From positions 186,001-250,000 of the forward strand of contig NZ_KQ948424.1 of assembly GCF_001514065.1 (NCBI RefSeq): a stretch of DNA of 64,000 nt, in the 5' to 3' direction. Within the stretch, counting starts at the first letter, position 1; every line of letters starts with the position of its first letter. The notes beneath the pieces were generated by a model. The model was given only the letters and a program-made list of their open reading frames with translations. It made no database searches and was not told where the DNA came from. Of this stretch, positions 36,305 to 45,510 are shown one piece after another. The DNA comes from Streptomyces antibioticus. Lineage in GTDB: Bacteria; Actinomycetota; Actinomycetes; Streptomycetales; Streptomycetaceae. The position numbers and the translations under genes are program-made.

Positions 36305-38119
36305 TCAAGCCGACAGTTCCTCCCGCAACGCGTCCCGCAATCTGGCCGCCCGCTCCGAGACCTCCCCCGGCCCCAGCGACACCGCCCGATCAGCCCACCG
36401 CTGCCCCTCCGCCAGCTCGCCCCGACGCGCGTAGACCAGGGCCAACCGCAACGCCGCCCGCCCGTGCCCGGCGTCAGCGGCCCGCGTCCACCACACGGCC
36501 GCCTCGGGCTCACTCCCCTCCCGAGCCAGCAGCAGCCCGAGATTGAACGCGCCGTTCCGAGACCCGGCCTCCGCCGCCTCCCGGTACCACCGAGCCGCCT
36601 CCACGACATCGCCCCGAGCCGCCGCGAGCATCCCCACCCGCACCTGCGCCCGCCGATGCCCCTGAGAGGCCGCCCGCTCGTACCACTCCTCGCACTCGCT
36701 CTTGGTCAGATGCACGGACTCCCCCAGCTCGTGCGCCGGCGCGGGCGGCCGCCGCGCGTCCAGCACGGTCGCCAGCCGGTACGCCGCCTCCGCGCTGCCC
36801 CCGCCCGCGGCGCAGCGCAGATGCCGCTCGGCCTCCGGCTCGTCCCCGTCCCGCAGCCGCGCGATCCCGACCTGGAGCGCGGCCTCGGTGTGTCCGGCGG
36901 CGGCGGCGCGCTCGTACCACCGCAGCGCCACCGCCTCCTCGCCCCGCCCGGCGAAGAGGATGCCGAGGTTGAACGCGGCGTCCACGCTCCCGGCCTCGGC
37001 CGCCTTGGAGAACCACGGCTCGGCACCGGTCGCGTCCCCGACCTGGAGCAGCAGGATCGCCAGCGCGTTCGCCGCCTCCCGGTGCCCGGCGTACGCGGCC
37101 CGCCGGTACCACTGCTCGGCCTGTGCGGTCCGGCCCTGCTCTGCGCAGAGCAGCCCGAGGTTGTACGCGCCGTTCACGTCCCCGGCGTCCATCGCGGCGC
37201 GGTACCAGCGCTCGGCGGTCTGGGTCTCGCCCCGCTCGGCGTGCAGCGCGCCCAGCGCGTTGGCGGCGTTGCCGTCGCCGTCCTGCGCGGCCCGCAGCCA
37301 CCACACGGCGGCGCTCTCGGTGTCCCCGGCGTCGCGCAGCAGGAACCCGAGCGCGCAGGCGGCCCGGGCCTCGCCGTCCTTGGCGGAGGTCAGGTACCAG
37401 CGCCCGGCCTCCTTGAGCTCGCCGCGCTTCTCCAGGATCGCGCCGAGATACAGCGCGGCCCGCTGATGTCCGCGCGCGGCGGCCTGCCGGTACCACTGCT
37501 CGGCCTCCGCGGCCTGCGCGACACCGTTGTCAGCCCCGTCGTCCCCCTCGTCGGCCACCTGTCGGTCGAGCGCGCGCGCGAGCCGGTACGCCGCCTCGCG
37601 GTGCCCTCGCTCGGCCGCGGCCCGCATCCAGTGGGCGGCCGAGGCGTCCCCGCGGTGCTCCATCAGGTCGGCGAGCGCGTACGCGCCCAGCGCGTGGCCC
37701 TGTTCGGCGGACTGCCGGAGCCAGTACTCGGCGGCGGGTTCGTCGCCGCGCTCGCGGTGGTGGCGGCCGAGCGCGTGCGCGGCCGCGGCGGAACCGGCGA
37801 CGGCGGCGATCCGCCACCAGCCGGCCGCTTCGTCGGGGTAACCACGCTGATGGAGAAGGACACCCAGGTTGTTGGCGGCGGCGCGGTCACCGGCGGCGGT
37901 GGCGGCACGCAGTTGGGGTTCGGCTCCGTCGAGATCACCGCGGCGCAGCAGCATGGCCCCGAGGACGCTCATCGCCTCGACGTCGCCGGCTTCGGCGGCG
38001 AGTCGCTGACGCACTTCCTCAGCAGCCTCTTCGGCGCCCTCCACCGCCTCGTCACGGCCGGAGGGCTGCACAAATCGCCCTGTCTCGTACAGAGTTGCCT
38101 TGTCCCCCATAACATCCAT
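36305..38119 (-). CDS. Sel1/TPR-repeat protein
   Basis: This 604-residue soluble protein is made almost entirely of Sel1-like repeats of about 36 residues. A typical unit reads like ANALGALHAERGETQTAERW followed by YRAAMDAGD; about 14 units can be counted between 45 and 560. Such solenoids act as protein-binding scaffolds. No catalytic domain or membrane segment is visible. The ATG at 38119 has AGGTGG upstream; a second ATG at 38110 is possible. It lies alone between the two initiator tRNA genes. Confidence 0.85.
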   Translation of the reverse strand: MDVMGDKATLYETGRFVQPSGRDEAVEGAEEAAEEVRQRLAAEAGDVEAMSVLGAMLLRRGDLDGAEPQLRAATAAGDRAAANNLGVLLHQRGYPDEAAGWWRIAAVAGSAAAAHALGRHHRERGDEPAAEYWLRQSAEQGHALGAYALADLMEHRGDASAAHWMRAAAERGHREAAYRLARALDRQVADEGDDGADNGVAQAAEAEQWYRQAAARGHQRAALYLGAILEKRGELKEAGRWYLTSAKDGEARAACALGFLLRDAGDTESAAVWWLRAAQDGDGNAANALGALHAERGETQTAERWYRAAMDAGDVNGAYNLGLLCAEQGRTAQAEQWYRRAAYAGHREAANALAILLLQVGDATGAEPWFSKAAEAGSVDAAFNLGILFAGRGEEAVALRWYERAAAAGHTEAALQVGIARLRDGDEPEAERHLRCAAGGGSAEAAYRLATVLDARRPPAPAHELGESVHLTKSECEEWYERAASQGHRRAQVRVGMLAAARGDVVEAARWYREAAEAGSRNGAFNLGLLLAREGSEPEAAVWWTRAADAGHGRAALRLALVYARRGELAEGQRWADRAVSLGPGEVSERAARLRDALREELSA

Positions 38120-38294
38120 CGTCGCACCACCTGCAACCTGGGTACACCTGGTATACCGCAGCCAGTGAGGTCACTTCAGCGTTTTGTCGACATGCCCACA
38201 GAGAGACAAGTCAAACACAGTTCCCCCAACTCCCCACGGCGGCACGACCATCACTCCCTGCGGCACACGCGTTCGTAGACCGTTCGCACATCAC

Positions 38295-38331
38295 GAAGGC
38301 CCGGATCCTTGATCAGGATCCGGGCCTTCGT
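38295..38331 (-). terminator. Terminator of initiator tRNA copy 2
   Basis: A perfect 15-bp stem (CGAAGGCCCGGATCC and complement) with a 7-nt loop lies 6 bp past the tRNA 3' end. Confidence 0.9.
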
Positions 38332-38337
38332 TTCAGT

Positions 38338-38411
38338 AGCGGGGACAGGATTTGAACCTGCGACCTCTGGGTTATGAGCCCAGCGAGCTACCGAGCTGCT
38401 CCACCCCGCGC
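38338..38411 (-). tRNA. Initiator tRNA-fMet (CAU), copy 2
   Basis: The sequence is identical to 35948-36021 over all 74 nt and 4 nt of 3' flank (35944-36021 versus 38334-38411), with the same CAT anticodon and initiator features. The flanks then diverge, and each copy has its own terminator hairpin. Confidence 0.96.
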
Positions 38412-38464
38412 CGTTGTGAAGCAACCGTATCACGGCGCGGGACGGTCATTCGATCAGCTGTTGA

Positions 38465-41419
38465 TCAGCCGCTGGGACTGCTGCTCGGGCTCGGACTGGA
38501 GCTCGGCTTGGAACTCGGACCGGAGCTCGGACTCGCGCTGGGCTTCGGGGTGGTCTTGTCGGCCTTGGACTGCGCGTCCTCGGCCCGCTGGAGCGCGTCC
38601 TCCAGATCCTTCTGCGCCACGCCGTACGCCTCCCAGTCGCCCTTCTTCAGGGCTTCCTGGCCGTCCTCGAAGGCCTTCTGGGCGTCGTCCAGGGCCTGTT
38701 GGACCGTCGGGTTGTCGGAGCTGGGCGGCTTCGTGGTGCCCCCGCCGTCGTCCTCCGGCGGTGGGGTGGTGTTGCCCTCCGCCCCGAACACCTTGTTGAG
38801 CGCCTGATCGAGGGTGTCCTCGAAGGCGGTGTTGCCTCCGTAGGTCACCAACACCTTGCGCAGCAGCGGGTACTTCAGTCCACCACCGCGTACGTAGACC
38901 GGCTCCACGTAGAGCAGTCCTCCGTCGAGCGGCACCGTCAGCAGGTTGCCGTACTCCACCTTGGAGTCGCCTCTGTTGAGGAGGCTGATGGTCTCGGCGA
39001 TGTTCTGCTCGGAGTTGAACTGGCTCTGTACCTGTTTGGGTCCCTGGACGGTGGTGTTCGTCGGCAGTTTCAGGATTCTGATCTTGCCGTAGTCGCTGGT
39101 GCCCGCCTCGGCGTCGACCGCCATGAACGCACTGAGGTTGTCCCGGCCGTTGGGCGTGAACGTCGTCGTGAGCGAGAACGCCTGTGCCTTCTGGTCGGGC
39201 ATCTTCATGCTCAGGTAGTACGGCGGCACCGCGTCGCCCGAGGTGTTGGTCGGGTCGTCCGGCACCTGCCACACCTCGGAGCCGGACAGGAACGTCGTCG
39301 CGTCCTTCACGTGGTACCGGCTGAGCAGCTCGCGCTGGACCTTGAACAGGTCCTGCGGGTAGCGCAGATGGGCCATGAGCGACTGCGAGATCTCGCTCTT
39401 GTCCTTCACCGTGCCCGGGAACGCCTTCATCCAGGTCTTCAGGACCGGGTCCTGGGTGTCCCACTGGTAGAGCTTGACCTGTCCGGTGTACGCGTCGACG
39501 GTCGCCTTCACCGAGTTGCGGATGTAGTTGACCTGGTTCTGCTGGGCCACCACCGCGCGCGAGTTGTTCGTCGCGGTCAGCGAGTCGGCCGTGGTGTCAC
39601 CGAGGGTCGTACGCGAGGAGTACGGGTAGCCGTTGGTCGTCGTGTACGCGTCGACGATCCACTGGATCTTGCCGTCGACGACCGCCGGGTAGGCGTCGCC
39701 GTCGATGGTCAGCCAGGGGGCGACCGCCTCGACGCGCTCCTTGGGGGTGCGGTTGTACAGAATCCGCGAACCCTCGCCGATCGCGCCGGAGTAGAGGATC
39801 TGCGGCTCGCTGAACGCCACCGCGTACGCGGCCCGGTTGATCGGGTTGGAGAGGTTGACCCCGCTCTTGCCGGTGTAGCTGAAGGTCTTCTCGCCGTTGT
39901 CGTCGGAGTAGTCGATCTCCTTCTGGGGACCGCCGACGATCGAGTACTCCGTGGTCTTCTCGCCGTAGTACACGCGCTGCTCGTACGTGCCGAGGTCGCC
40001 CTGCGACGGCAGGTTGGACTCGGTGAAGACCGGGCGGCCCTCGGAGTCGGCGTCGGTGCCCTTGGCGGCGACCACGCCGTAGCCGTGGGTGTAGCGGAAG
40101 TGGTCGTTGATCCAGTTGTTCTTCGGAATGCCGTTGAGGTTCAGCTCACGCAGACCGATGACCGTGTCCTGGTCCTTGCCGTCCTTGCTGTACCGGTCGA
40201 CGTCCAGGTTGGTCGGGAACGCGTAGTAGTTCCTGATCTGCTGGAGCTGCTGGAACGTCGGGGAGACGACGTTCGGGTCCATGACACGGATGCTGGCCGC
40301 GTCGCCGACGTCGTCGCGCAGCTTGGTCTTGTCCTGGGTCTTCGACGTGCCCTCGTACTCATCGACCTGGGCGTCGTCGATGCCGTAGGCCTCGCGGGTC
40401 GCCTTGAGGTTCTTGGTGACGTACGGCGCTTCCTTGGCCTGCTCGTTCGGCTGGACCTGGAACTTCTGGACGATCGCCGGGTACAGGCCGCCGATGAGGA
40501 TCGCGGAGAGCACCATCAGGCCGAAGCCGATGACCGGCAGCTGCCAGGTGCGCCGCCACAGGGTGGCGAAGAACAGCAGGGCGCAGATGACGGCGATGCA
40601 GAACAGGATCGTCTTGGCCGGCAGATAGGCGTTGGCGTCGACGTACCGAAGACCGGTCCAGTTGTCGGTCGCCTTGAAGTCGCTGGACTTCACCGCGAGG
40701 CCGTACCGGTCCAGCCAGTAGGCGACCGCCTTCAGGGCGACGAAGATACCCAGGAGCACCGACAGGTGCCCGGTCGCGGCGGCCGTGGCGCGCGCGCCCG
40801 GGGAGGTGATCCGCAGCCCGCCGTACAGGTAGTGGGTCAGCGCGGCGGCGATCACGGACAGGATCGCGGCGGCGAAGCCGAAGCCCAGCAGGAACCGGTA
40901 CCAGGGCAGGTCGAAGGTGTAGAAGGAGATGTCGAGCTTGAACTGCGGGTCCTTCTCGTGGAAGGACACGCCGTTGACCCACATCAGCCAGGTCCGCCAC
41001 TGGCTGGACGCCGAGGCGCCGGCGATGAGGCCGACCAGGGCCGTGATCCCCAGCAGCAGCCACCTCTTGTACGGCGCGATGCCCATGCGGTAGCGGTCGA
41101 GGTTCTGCTGCTCCATCGACATGGCGCTCAGCGGCGGCCGCAGCCGGTGCGCCAGCCAGATGTTGAACCCGACCGCCAGCGCCATCAGCAGACCGAAGAC
41201 GAAGAACAGCCCGATCTTGGTCCACAGGGTGGTCGTGAACACGGACGAGTAGTTCACCGACCGGTACCAGAGCCAGTCGGTCCAGAACCCGGCGAACATC
41301 GTGAACGCCATGCCGAGCACGGCAAGCACGCCCAGCGTCATCAGCAGGGTCCGGACACGCCGGGACGGGCGGCCCACTCTCATCCGCGGCCCCGTGGGGC
41401 CTCCGCCGCGGTCCGGCAT
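38465..41419 (-). CDS. UPF0182 family large membrane protein
   Basis: This 984-residue protein has seven or so membrane segments in the first 330 residues ([20 protein letters not shown] onward), a large extracytoplasmic domain, and a low-complexity tail rich in Lys, Pro and Ser. UPF0182 proteins are conserved in actinobacteria without known function. The ATG at 41419 (MPDRGGGP) fits family N-termini; a GTG at 41440 is also open. It is divergent from the PPA1309-like gene. Confidence 0.9.
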   Translation of the reverse strand: MPDRGGGPTGPRMRVGRPSRRVRTLLMTLGVLAVLGMAFTMFAGFWTDWLWYRSVNYSSVFTTTLWTKIGLFFVFGLLMALAVGFNIWLAHRLRPPLSAMSMEQQNLDRYRMGIAPYKRWLLLGITALVGLIAGASASSQWRTWLMWVNGVSFHEKDPQFKLDISFYTFDLPWYRFLLGFGFAAAILSVIAAALTHYLYGGLRITSPGARATAAATGHLSVLLGIFVALKAVAYWLDRYGLAVKSSDFKATDNWTGLRYVDANAYLPAKTILFCIAVICALLFFATLWRRTWQLPVIGFGLMVLSAILIGGLYPAIVQKFQVQPNEQAKEAPYVTKNLKATREAYGIDDAQVDEYEGTSKTQDKTKLRDDVGDAASIRVMDPNVVSPTFQQLQQIRNYYAFPTNLDVDRYSKDGKDQDTVIGLRELNLNGIPKNNWINDHFRYTHGYGVVAAKGTDADSEGRPVFTESNLPSQGDLGTYEQRVYYGEKTTEYSIVGGPQKEIDYSDDNGEKTFSYTGKSGVNLSNPINRAAYAVAFSEPQILYSGAIGEGSRILYNRTPKERVEAVAPWLTIDGDAYPAVVDGKIQWIVDAYTTTNGYPYSSRTTLGDTTADSLTATNNSRAVVAQQNQVNYIRNSVKATVDAYTGQVKLYQWDTQDPVLKTWMKAFPGTVKDKSEISQSLMAHLRYPQDLFKVQRELLSRYHVKDATTFLSGSEVWQVPDDPTNTSGDAVPPYYLSMKMPDQKAQAFSLTTTFTPNGRDNLSAFMAVDAEAGTSDYGKIRILKLPTNTTVQGPKQVQSQFNSEQNIAETISLLNRGDSKVEYGNLLTVPLDGGLLYVEPVYVRGGGLKYPLLRKVLVTYGGNTAFEDTLDQALNKVFGAEGNTTPPPEDDGGGTTKPPSSDNPTVQQALDDAQKAFEDGQEALKKGDWEAYGVAQKDLEDALQRAEDAQSKADKTTPKPSASPSSGPSSKPSSSPSPSSSPSG

Positions 41420-41582
41420 CTGGAAAGCCAAGGTGCGCACCTCGAAGTTCGCTGTTGGTCCATCAGGCCCGCGTGTTCACGGGCCGTCCGTGGGCCACGT
41501 GATCGTAGGCCCTCACCTATGCAACTTACTCACGCTTTACTCGGTTCCCGATTCCGGCCATGAACGAGGCAGGATTGTGACC

Positions 41583-42125
41583 ATGTCCAACACCCCCATG
41601 GCAGCGAGCCCCCTGACCCGGGCCGTGCTCGAGATCGACGAGTACGTCTCCGGCCTCGGCTGGGACCAGCCCGCTCGCCTTTTCGCCCTCGTAGACACCG
41701 CGCGACTGCGAGCCCAGGAACCTGCCCTCGCGGCCCAGCTCGGCCTGGAGGACGAGCAGGAGTCCTCGGGTCTCACCCCGATCGAGCAGGAGGAGATCCC
41801 GGCGGGCAAGCCGCTCGACGAGTTCCTCGGCACCATCGCCTGGCCCGACGCGGTGGCCGGCTGCGCCCTGACGGTGGAGCGCCTGATGCTGCCGCCGTCC
41901 GCCGAGGCCCAGGTCCCGGAGGACCTCAGCGGCAAGAAGCTCACCCAGTGGGTCGCGAAGCACCCCGACCGCCAGGAGGTCCGGATGACGGTCGCGGTCC
42001 TGCGCGACGGCACCCGTGACTCGGCGCTGCGCCTGCGCGAGAAGGACTCCCCGACGGAGGTCCTCACCGGCGGCGCCCTGGTACCGGGCCTGGCTGAGGC
42101 ACTGTCGGCGACGTTCGAGGACTGA
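41583..42125 (+). CDS. PPA1309-like conserved protein
   Basis: This 180-residue acidic soluble protein has the features of the actinobacterial PPA1309 family: an N-terminal LTRAVLEIDEYVSGLGWDQP helix, WPDAVAGCALTVERLMLPP, and a C-terminal RDSALRLREKDSPTEVLTG. Function is unknown; the gene is usually next to UPF0182 and PDZ-Lon genes, as here. Confidence 0.85.
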   Translation: MSNTPMAASPLTRAVLEIDEYVSGLGWDQPARLFALVDTARLRAQEPALAAQLGLEDEQESSGLTPIEQEEIPAGKPLDEFLGTIAWPDAVAGCALTVERLMLPPSAEAQVPEDLSGKKLTQWVAKHPDRQEVRMTVAVLRDGTRDSALRLREKDSPTEVLTGGALVPGLAEALSATFED

Positions 42126-42145
42126 GGTCCTCCGGTACTCCGGTT

Positions 42146-42189
42146 CGTGAACGAGGGCGCCCCCGGCTGCGGAGTCGCCCTCGTTCACG
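42146..42189. terminator. Bidirectional terminator
   Basis: A perfect 14-bp stem (CGTGAACGAGGGCG and complement) with a 16-nt loop lies between the convergent PPA1309-like and PDZ-Lon genes. Confidence 0.88.
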
Positions 42190-42210
42190 TACGCGCGCGT
42201 GCCGGTGCCG

Positions 42211-43308
42211 TCAGCCCTTGGTGGTGCACTTGGGGAGGTCGGCGGTGTCTCCGGTGCGGATGTCCTTGAGGGCGCCGAGGGCGTCCTCGATGGTGTGCAC
42301 CTTCACCAGGGTGAGCCCGCCGGGGGTGTCCTTGGCGGCGGAGGCGCAGTTCTCGGCGGGCGTCAGGAAGTACTGCGCGCCCTTGTCGCGGGCGCCGACG
42401 GTCTTCATCTCGATGCCGCCGATGGGGCCGACCTTGCCCTCGTCGTCGATGGTCCCGGTGCCGGCGACGAACTTGCCGCCGGTGAGGCTGCCCGGGGTGA
42501 GCTTGTCGTAGATGCCGAGGGAGAACATCAGACCGGCGCTCGGGCCGCCGACGTCGGCGAGCTTGATGTCGATGGTGAACGGGAAGGTGTGGTCGGTCCC
42601 GGCGGTGATGCCGACGATGGCCCGCTTCGGGAGCTCGTCGTGGGACTCCTTGGTCGTGATGGTCACGTCCTGGGTCTCCGTCGCCGTCTTGTTCTCCTTC
42701 TCCGCGGCGGCCTGCTCCTTGGCGGGCACGATCGTGAAGGTGACCTTCTCGCCGGGCTTGTGCTTGGTGACCAGGTCGGCGACGTCGGTGGGCTGCTTGA
42801 CGGCGGTTCCGTCGACGGCCTTGATGACGTCACCGGCGTGCAGGACGCCCTCGGACGGGGAGTCCTTGGCGACCGTGGCGACGATCACGAACGACTTCAC
42901 CGGGATGTCCAGCTCCTTGAGGGCGGCGACCTTGGCGCTCTCCTGGGACTGGCTGAACTCCTCGGCGTTCTCCTGGGTGGACTGCTCCTCGGTCTTGCCG
43001 TCCGGGTAGAGGGTGTCGTGCGGCACGACCTTGTTGTCGTGCGCCAGCCAGCCGTAGACGGCCTCGACGAGGTTCATCTTGTAGTCGGCGCTGGTGACCC
43101 GGACGGTGGTCATGTTGAGGTGCCCGCTCGTGGCGTACGTCTTGCGCCCGGAGATCTGCAGCACCGGCTCGCCGTCGTGCTCGCCCAGGGTGTTCACCGT
43201 CGGCCCCGGGGACATCTCCGAGTACGGGACGGGAATGAAGACTCCCGCGCAGAGAAGCGCGATCAGCATCAGGGTGGAGGCGAGCATCGTCGCGGTGCGG
43301 CGTGGCAT
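42211..43308 (-). CDS. PDZ/Lon-type secreted serine protease (YlbL-like)
   Basis: This 365-residue protein has an N-terminal membrane anchor (TLMLIALLCAGVFIPVPYS), a PDZ domain at about 125-215 (SPSEGVLHAGDVIKAVDGT) and a Lon S16 catalytic domain. The Ser-Lys dyad appears as GGPSAGLMF and GGIEMKTVGA. The active site should face outside the membrane. The substrate is unknown; the B. subtilis relative YlbL is linked to cell division control after DNA damage. Confidence 0.9.
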   Translation of the reverse strand: MPRRTATMLASTLMLIALLCAGVFIPVPYSEMSPGPTVNTLGEHDGEPVLQISGRKTYATSGHLNMTTVRVTSADYKMNLVEAVYGWLAHDNKVVPHDTLYPDGKTEEQSTQENAEEFSQSQESAKVAALKELDIPVKSFVIVATVAKDSPSEGVLHAGDVIKAVDGTAVKQPTDVADLVTKHKPGEKVTFTIVPAKEQAAAEKENKTATETQDVTITTKESHDELPKRAIVGITAGTDHTFPFTIDIKLADVGGPSAGLMFSLGIYDKLTPGSLTGGKFVAGTGTIDDEGKVGPIGGIEMKTVGARDKGAQYFLTPAENCASAAKDTPGGLTLVKVHTIEDALGALKDIRTGDTADLPKCTTKG

Positions 43309-43344
43309 GGAACGACAGTACGGGACGCCCCTGTCAGCGTCCCG

Positions 43345-43500
43345 TCAGGGCTGCTTCTCCATGGCCCTGCGGAACCGGGCGTACCCGTCCAGCTCGGGCC
43401 CGTCGCTGCGTACCTTCCGCGTGCGAGTGGCCCAGCTTCCCCACAGACCGGCACCGATCGCAGCCACAAGCGGAATCAGCAACCAGGCGAGCGCCGCCAT
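43345..43500 (-). CDS. Small single-pass membrane protein
   Basis: This 51-residue protein has one N-terminal membrane segment (MAALAWLLIPLVAAIGAGLW) and a basic tail ending RFRRAMEKQP. The ATG at 43500 has GGGAGG 6 nt upstream, so the longer frame from 43569 is rejected. It precedes the PDZ-Lon gene by 36 bp and is likely co-transcribed. Function is unknown. Confidence 0.7.
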   Translation of the reverse strand: MAALAWLLIPLVAAIGAGLWGSWATRTRKVRSDGPELDGYARFRRAMEKQP

Positions 43501-43653
43501 GCCGACCTCCCAACCCCAGATGAGCGACCGCAACTGACTGATCAGCAGATTAACCATCCGCACTGACAACGCTCACGTGCGGGGGGCGGTTACGCAACTG
43601 GAGGGAGTGGCAGGTGGGATGAGCGAGGGATCAGCAGACCGGTGGAGGAGGAG

Positions 43654-44115
43654 TCAGCAGGCGCCGACCCACTCCTCGGTCCCGTCGGAGAACTTCTGGT
43701 GCTTCCAGATCGGCACCTCGTGCTTGAGGTCGTCGATCAGCTTCCGGCACGCCTCGAAGGCCTCGCCCCGGTGCGGACAGGAGACCGCGACGACGACGGC
43801 GAGGTCCCCGACCGCGAGGTCGCCGACGCGATGCACGGCCGCCAGCGCTCGCACGGGGTACTCCGCGACGACCTTCTCCGCGATCCGCCGCATCTCGGCC
43901 TCGGCACTGGGGTGGCACGAGTACCCGAGCTGATCGACGTCCGCTCCCCCGTCGTGATTGCGCACGGTCCCCACGAACAGCGCCGTGCCTCCGGCCGCGT
44001 CGTCCCCGACAGCCTTGAAGACCTCGTCCAGGGAGAGCGGGGTCTCACGGATGGCGATGAGCTTGATCGGCTCATCGGCGGCCTGCTCACCGGGATGGTC
44101 GTAGGTGGTTCCCAT
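43654..44115 (-). CDS. moaE: Molybdopterin synthase catalytic subunit MoaE
   Basis: MoaE, with the sulfur carrier MoaD (not in this window), converts cyclic pyranopterin monophosphate to molybdopterin. The 153-residue protein shows GTVRNHDGG (49-57), the HRVGDLAVGD region (95-104) and the active-site lysines in KHEVPIWKHQKFSDG (K131, K138). The ATG at 44115 is chosen; upstream frame is non-conserved. Confidence 0.92.
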   Translation of the reverse strand: MGTTYDHPGEQAADEPIKLIAIRETPLSLDEVFKAVGDDAAGGTALFVGTVRNHDGGADVDQLGYSCHPSAEAEMRRIAEKVVAEYPVRALAAVHRVGDLAVGDLAVVVAVSCPHRGEAFEACRKLIDDLKHEVPIWKHQKFSDGTEEWVGAC

Positions 44116-44207
44116 GACCCCATCGTGCCTCACGGGCGGGAACGGGCGGAATAGCGCTATCGCCCGGCACGCGCGTGTGCGGCTTTGGAGCCTTCTACAG
44201 GGGCCGC

Positions 44208-45320
44208 TCAGATCCGGCGCCGCGCCTTGCGGGCCCGCCGCACCACGGCGGCCGCACCCAGCAGCGCCACCGTCGCGCCCGCCGCGCCCGCGGCCGTCGC
44301 GTCCTTCCGGCCCAGCCGCCGGCCGACCACCGTGCGCCGCCCGGAGACCTCCTCCAGCAGCTCCGCGAGAACCTCCTCGTTGGTCCACTGCGGCCGCCAC
44401 CCGGCATCATGCAACCGACTCCCGCTGACCACCCACGGGTACATCGTGTACGCGAGATCCCCCGCCGGGGACGGCGTCAGCCCGATCCGGTGCAGCCGCG
44501 CCGCCGCCCCCAGCGCGACCGCAGACGGCAGCTCCATCCGCCGGATCCCGCTGAGCTCCTCGACCTCCTCCTGCTCCAGCCACCCGTCGCAGCCGACGGC
44601 GAGTTCGCCCTCGACCTTCTCCAGAACGGCGTACTCCAGAGCGCTGCACAGATCCTCGACATGGCAGAACTGCCAGGCCGGCCGCGACCCGGCGACGACA
44701 AGCAGCCGAGGCGACTCGAAATACCTGGTCAGCGCGGTGTCGGTGCCGCCCACCAGCACAGCGGGCCGGACCACGGTGACATTGAGTCCGGGGTGCGCCC
44801 GAGGCGCCCTGCGCGCGAGCCGCTCGATCTCCAGCAGGTCCCCGACACCGGTCGCCTCCGCGGTCGCCCGCAGCTCCGCGTCCTCCGACAGGGGCAGCTC
44901 GTTGTCGTCCAGCGCCCCGTAGACCATGGCGGACGTGCACAGCACGACGCGGTGCACCCCGGCCGCCGCGGCGGCGGTCAGCACGGTCTGCGTCCCCCGG
45001 ACGTTGTACGCCGTACGCGCGGCCGCGTCCGTCTCCAGGTCCAGGTCCAGCGCCAGATGCACGACCACGTCCGCGCCGCGCAGCTTGTCCGCGATCGCCG
45101 GGTCCCGCACGTCGAGGATGTGCCACTGCGCCGCCGCGCACTCGCCGCGCCGCTCGTCGATGGCGATGACCTGCTTGATCTCGTCCGAGGCGGCGAGCCG
45201 CTCGGTGAGTAGCGCGCCGATACCGGCCGCGGCACCGGTCACGGCGACGACCGGCCCGCGCACACCGGAATTGGTTGACTGGTTTCGCGCTGCGCGAACC
45301 TGTGGATCAGGGGAACTCAC
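44208..45320 (-). CDS. NAD-dependent epimerase/dehydratase-like protein
   Basis: This 370-residue extended-SDR protein has a Rossmann motif (VAVTGAAAGIGALLTERL near 25). The active-site segment LCTSAMVYGALDDNE has Ser and Tyr but YxxxK is not obvious, so catalysis is uncertain. The C-terminus has a hydrophobic Ala-rich stretch (ATAAGAAGATVALLGAAAVV) and a basic end, which may be a membrane tail. The GTG at 45320 (MSSPDPQV) has GGAGA upstream. It is divergent from the DUF2342 gene. Confidence 0.8.
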   Translation of the reverse strand: MSSPDPQVRAARNQSTNSGVRGPVVAVTGAAAGIGALLTERLAASDEIKQVIAIDERRGECAAAQWHILDVRDPAIADKLRGADVVVHLALDLDLETDAAARTAYNVRGTQTVLTAAAAAGVHRVVLCTSAMVYGALDDNELPLSEDAELRATAEATGVGDLLEIERLARRAPRAHPGLNVTVVRPAVLVGGTDTALTRYFESPRLLVVAGSRPAWQFCHVEDLCSALEYAVLEKVEGELAVGCDGWLEQEEVEELSGIRRMELPSAVALGAAARLHRIGLTPSPAGDLAYTMYPWVVSGSRLHDAGWRPQWTNEEVLAELLEEVSGRRTVVGRRLGRKDATAAGAAGATVALLGAAAVVRRARKARRRI

Positions 45321-45510
45321 CGGGCGTCTCCAGCGGTTGTCTTCAGTACGAGCGCGAGTGACGCGTACGTACCAGGTGGCATCCATCCTGCCGCAGGCCG
45401 CGAGTCGGCGGAGCACCGAGGCCCGAACCGCCGGCGGTGTCTACGCTGGGTGGTGTTATCGGGCAGTCGCGCCGCCGGGACACCGGTGGCCTTACCAGCC
45501 GAGGAATCCC

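Noticed and set aside
35944-38411. Integrative element between the two tRNA genes
   Set aside because: The interval holds one Sel1/TPR gene with normal base composition, no integrase and no phage or plasmid genes; the direct repeat is simply the two tRNA genes.
38699-41563. 954-codon plus-strand open frame opposite UPF0182
   Set aside because: Composition is antisense-like (Val/Asp/Arg/Leu-rich) with no motifs; the UPF0182 frame on the other strand is well supported.
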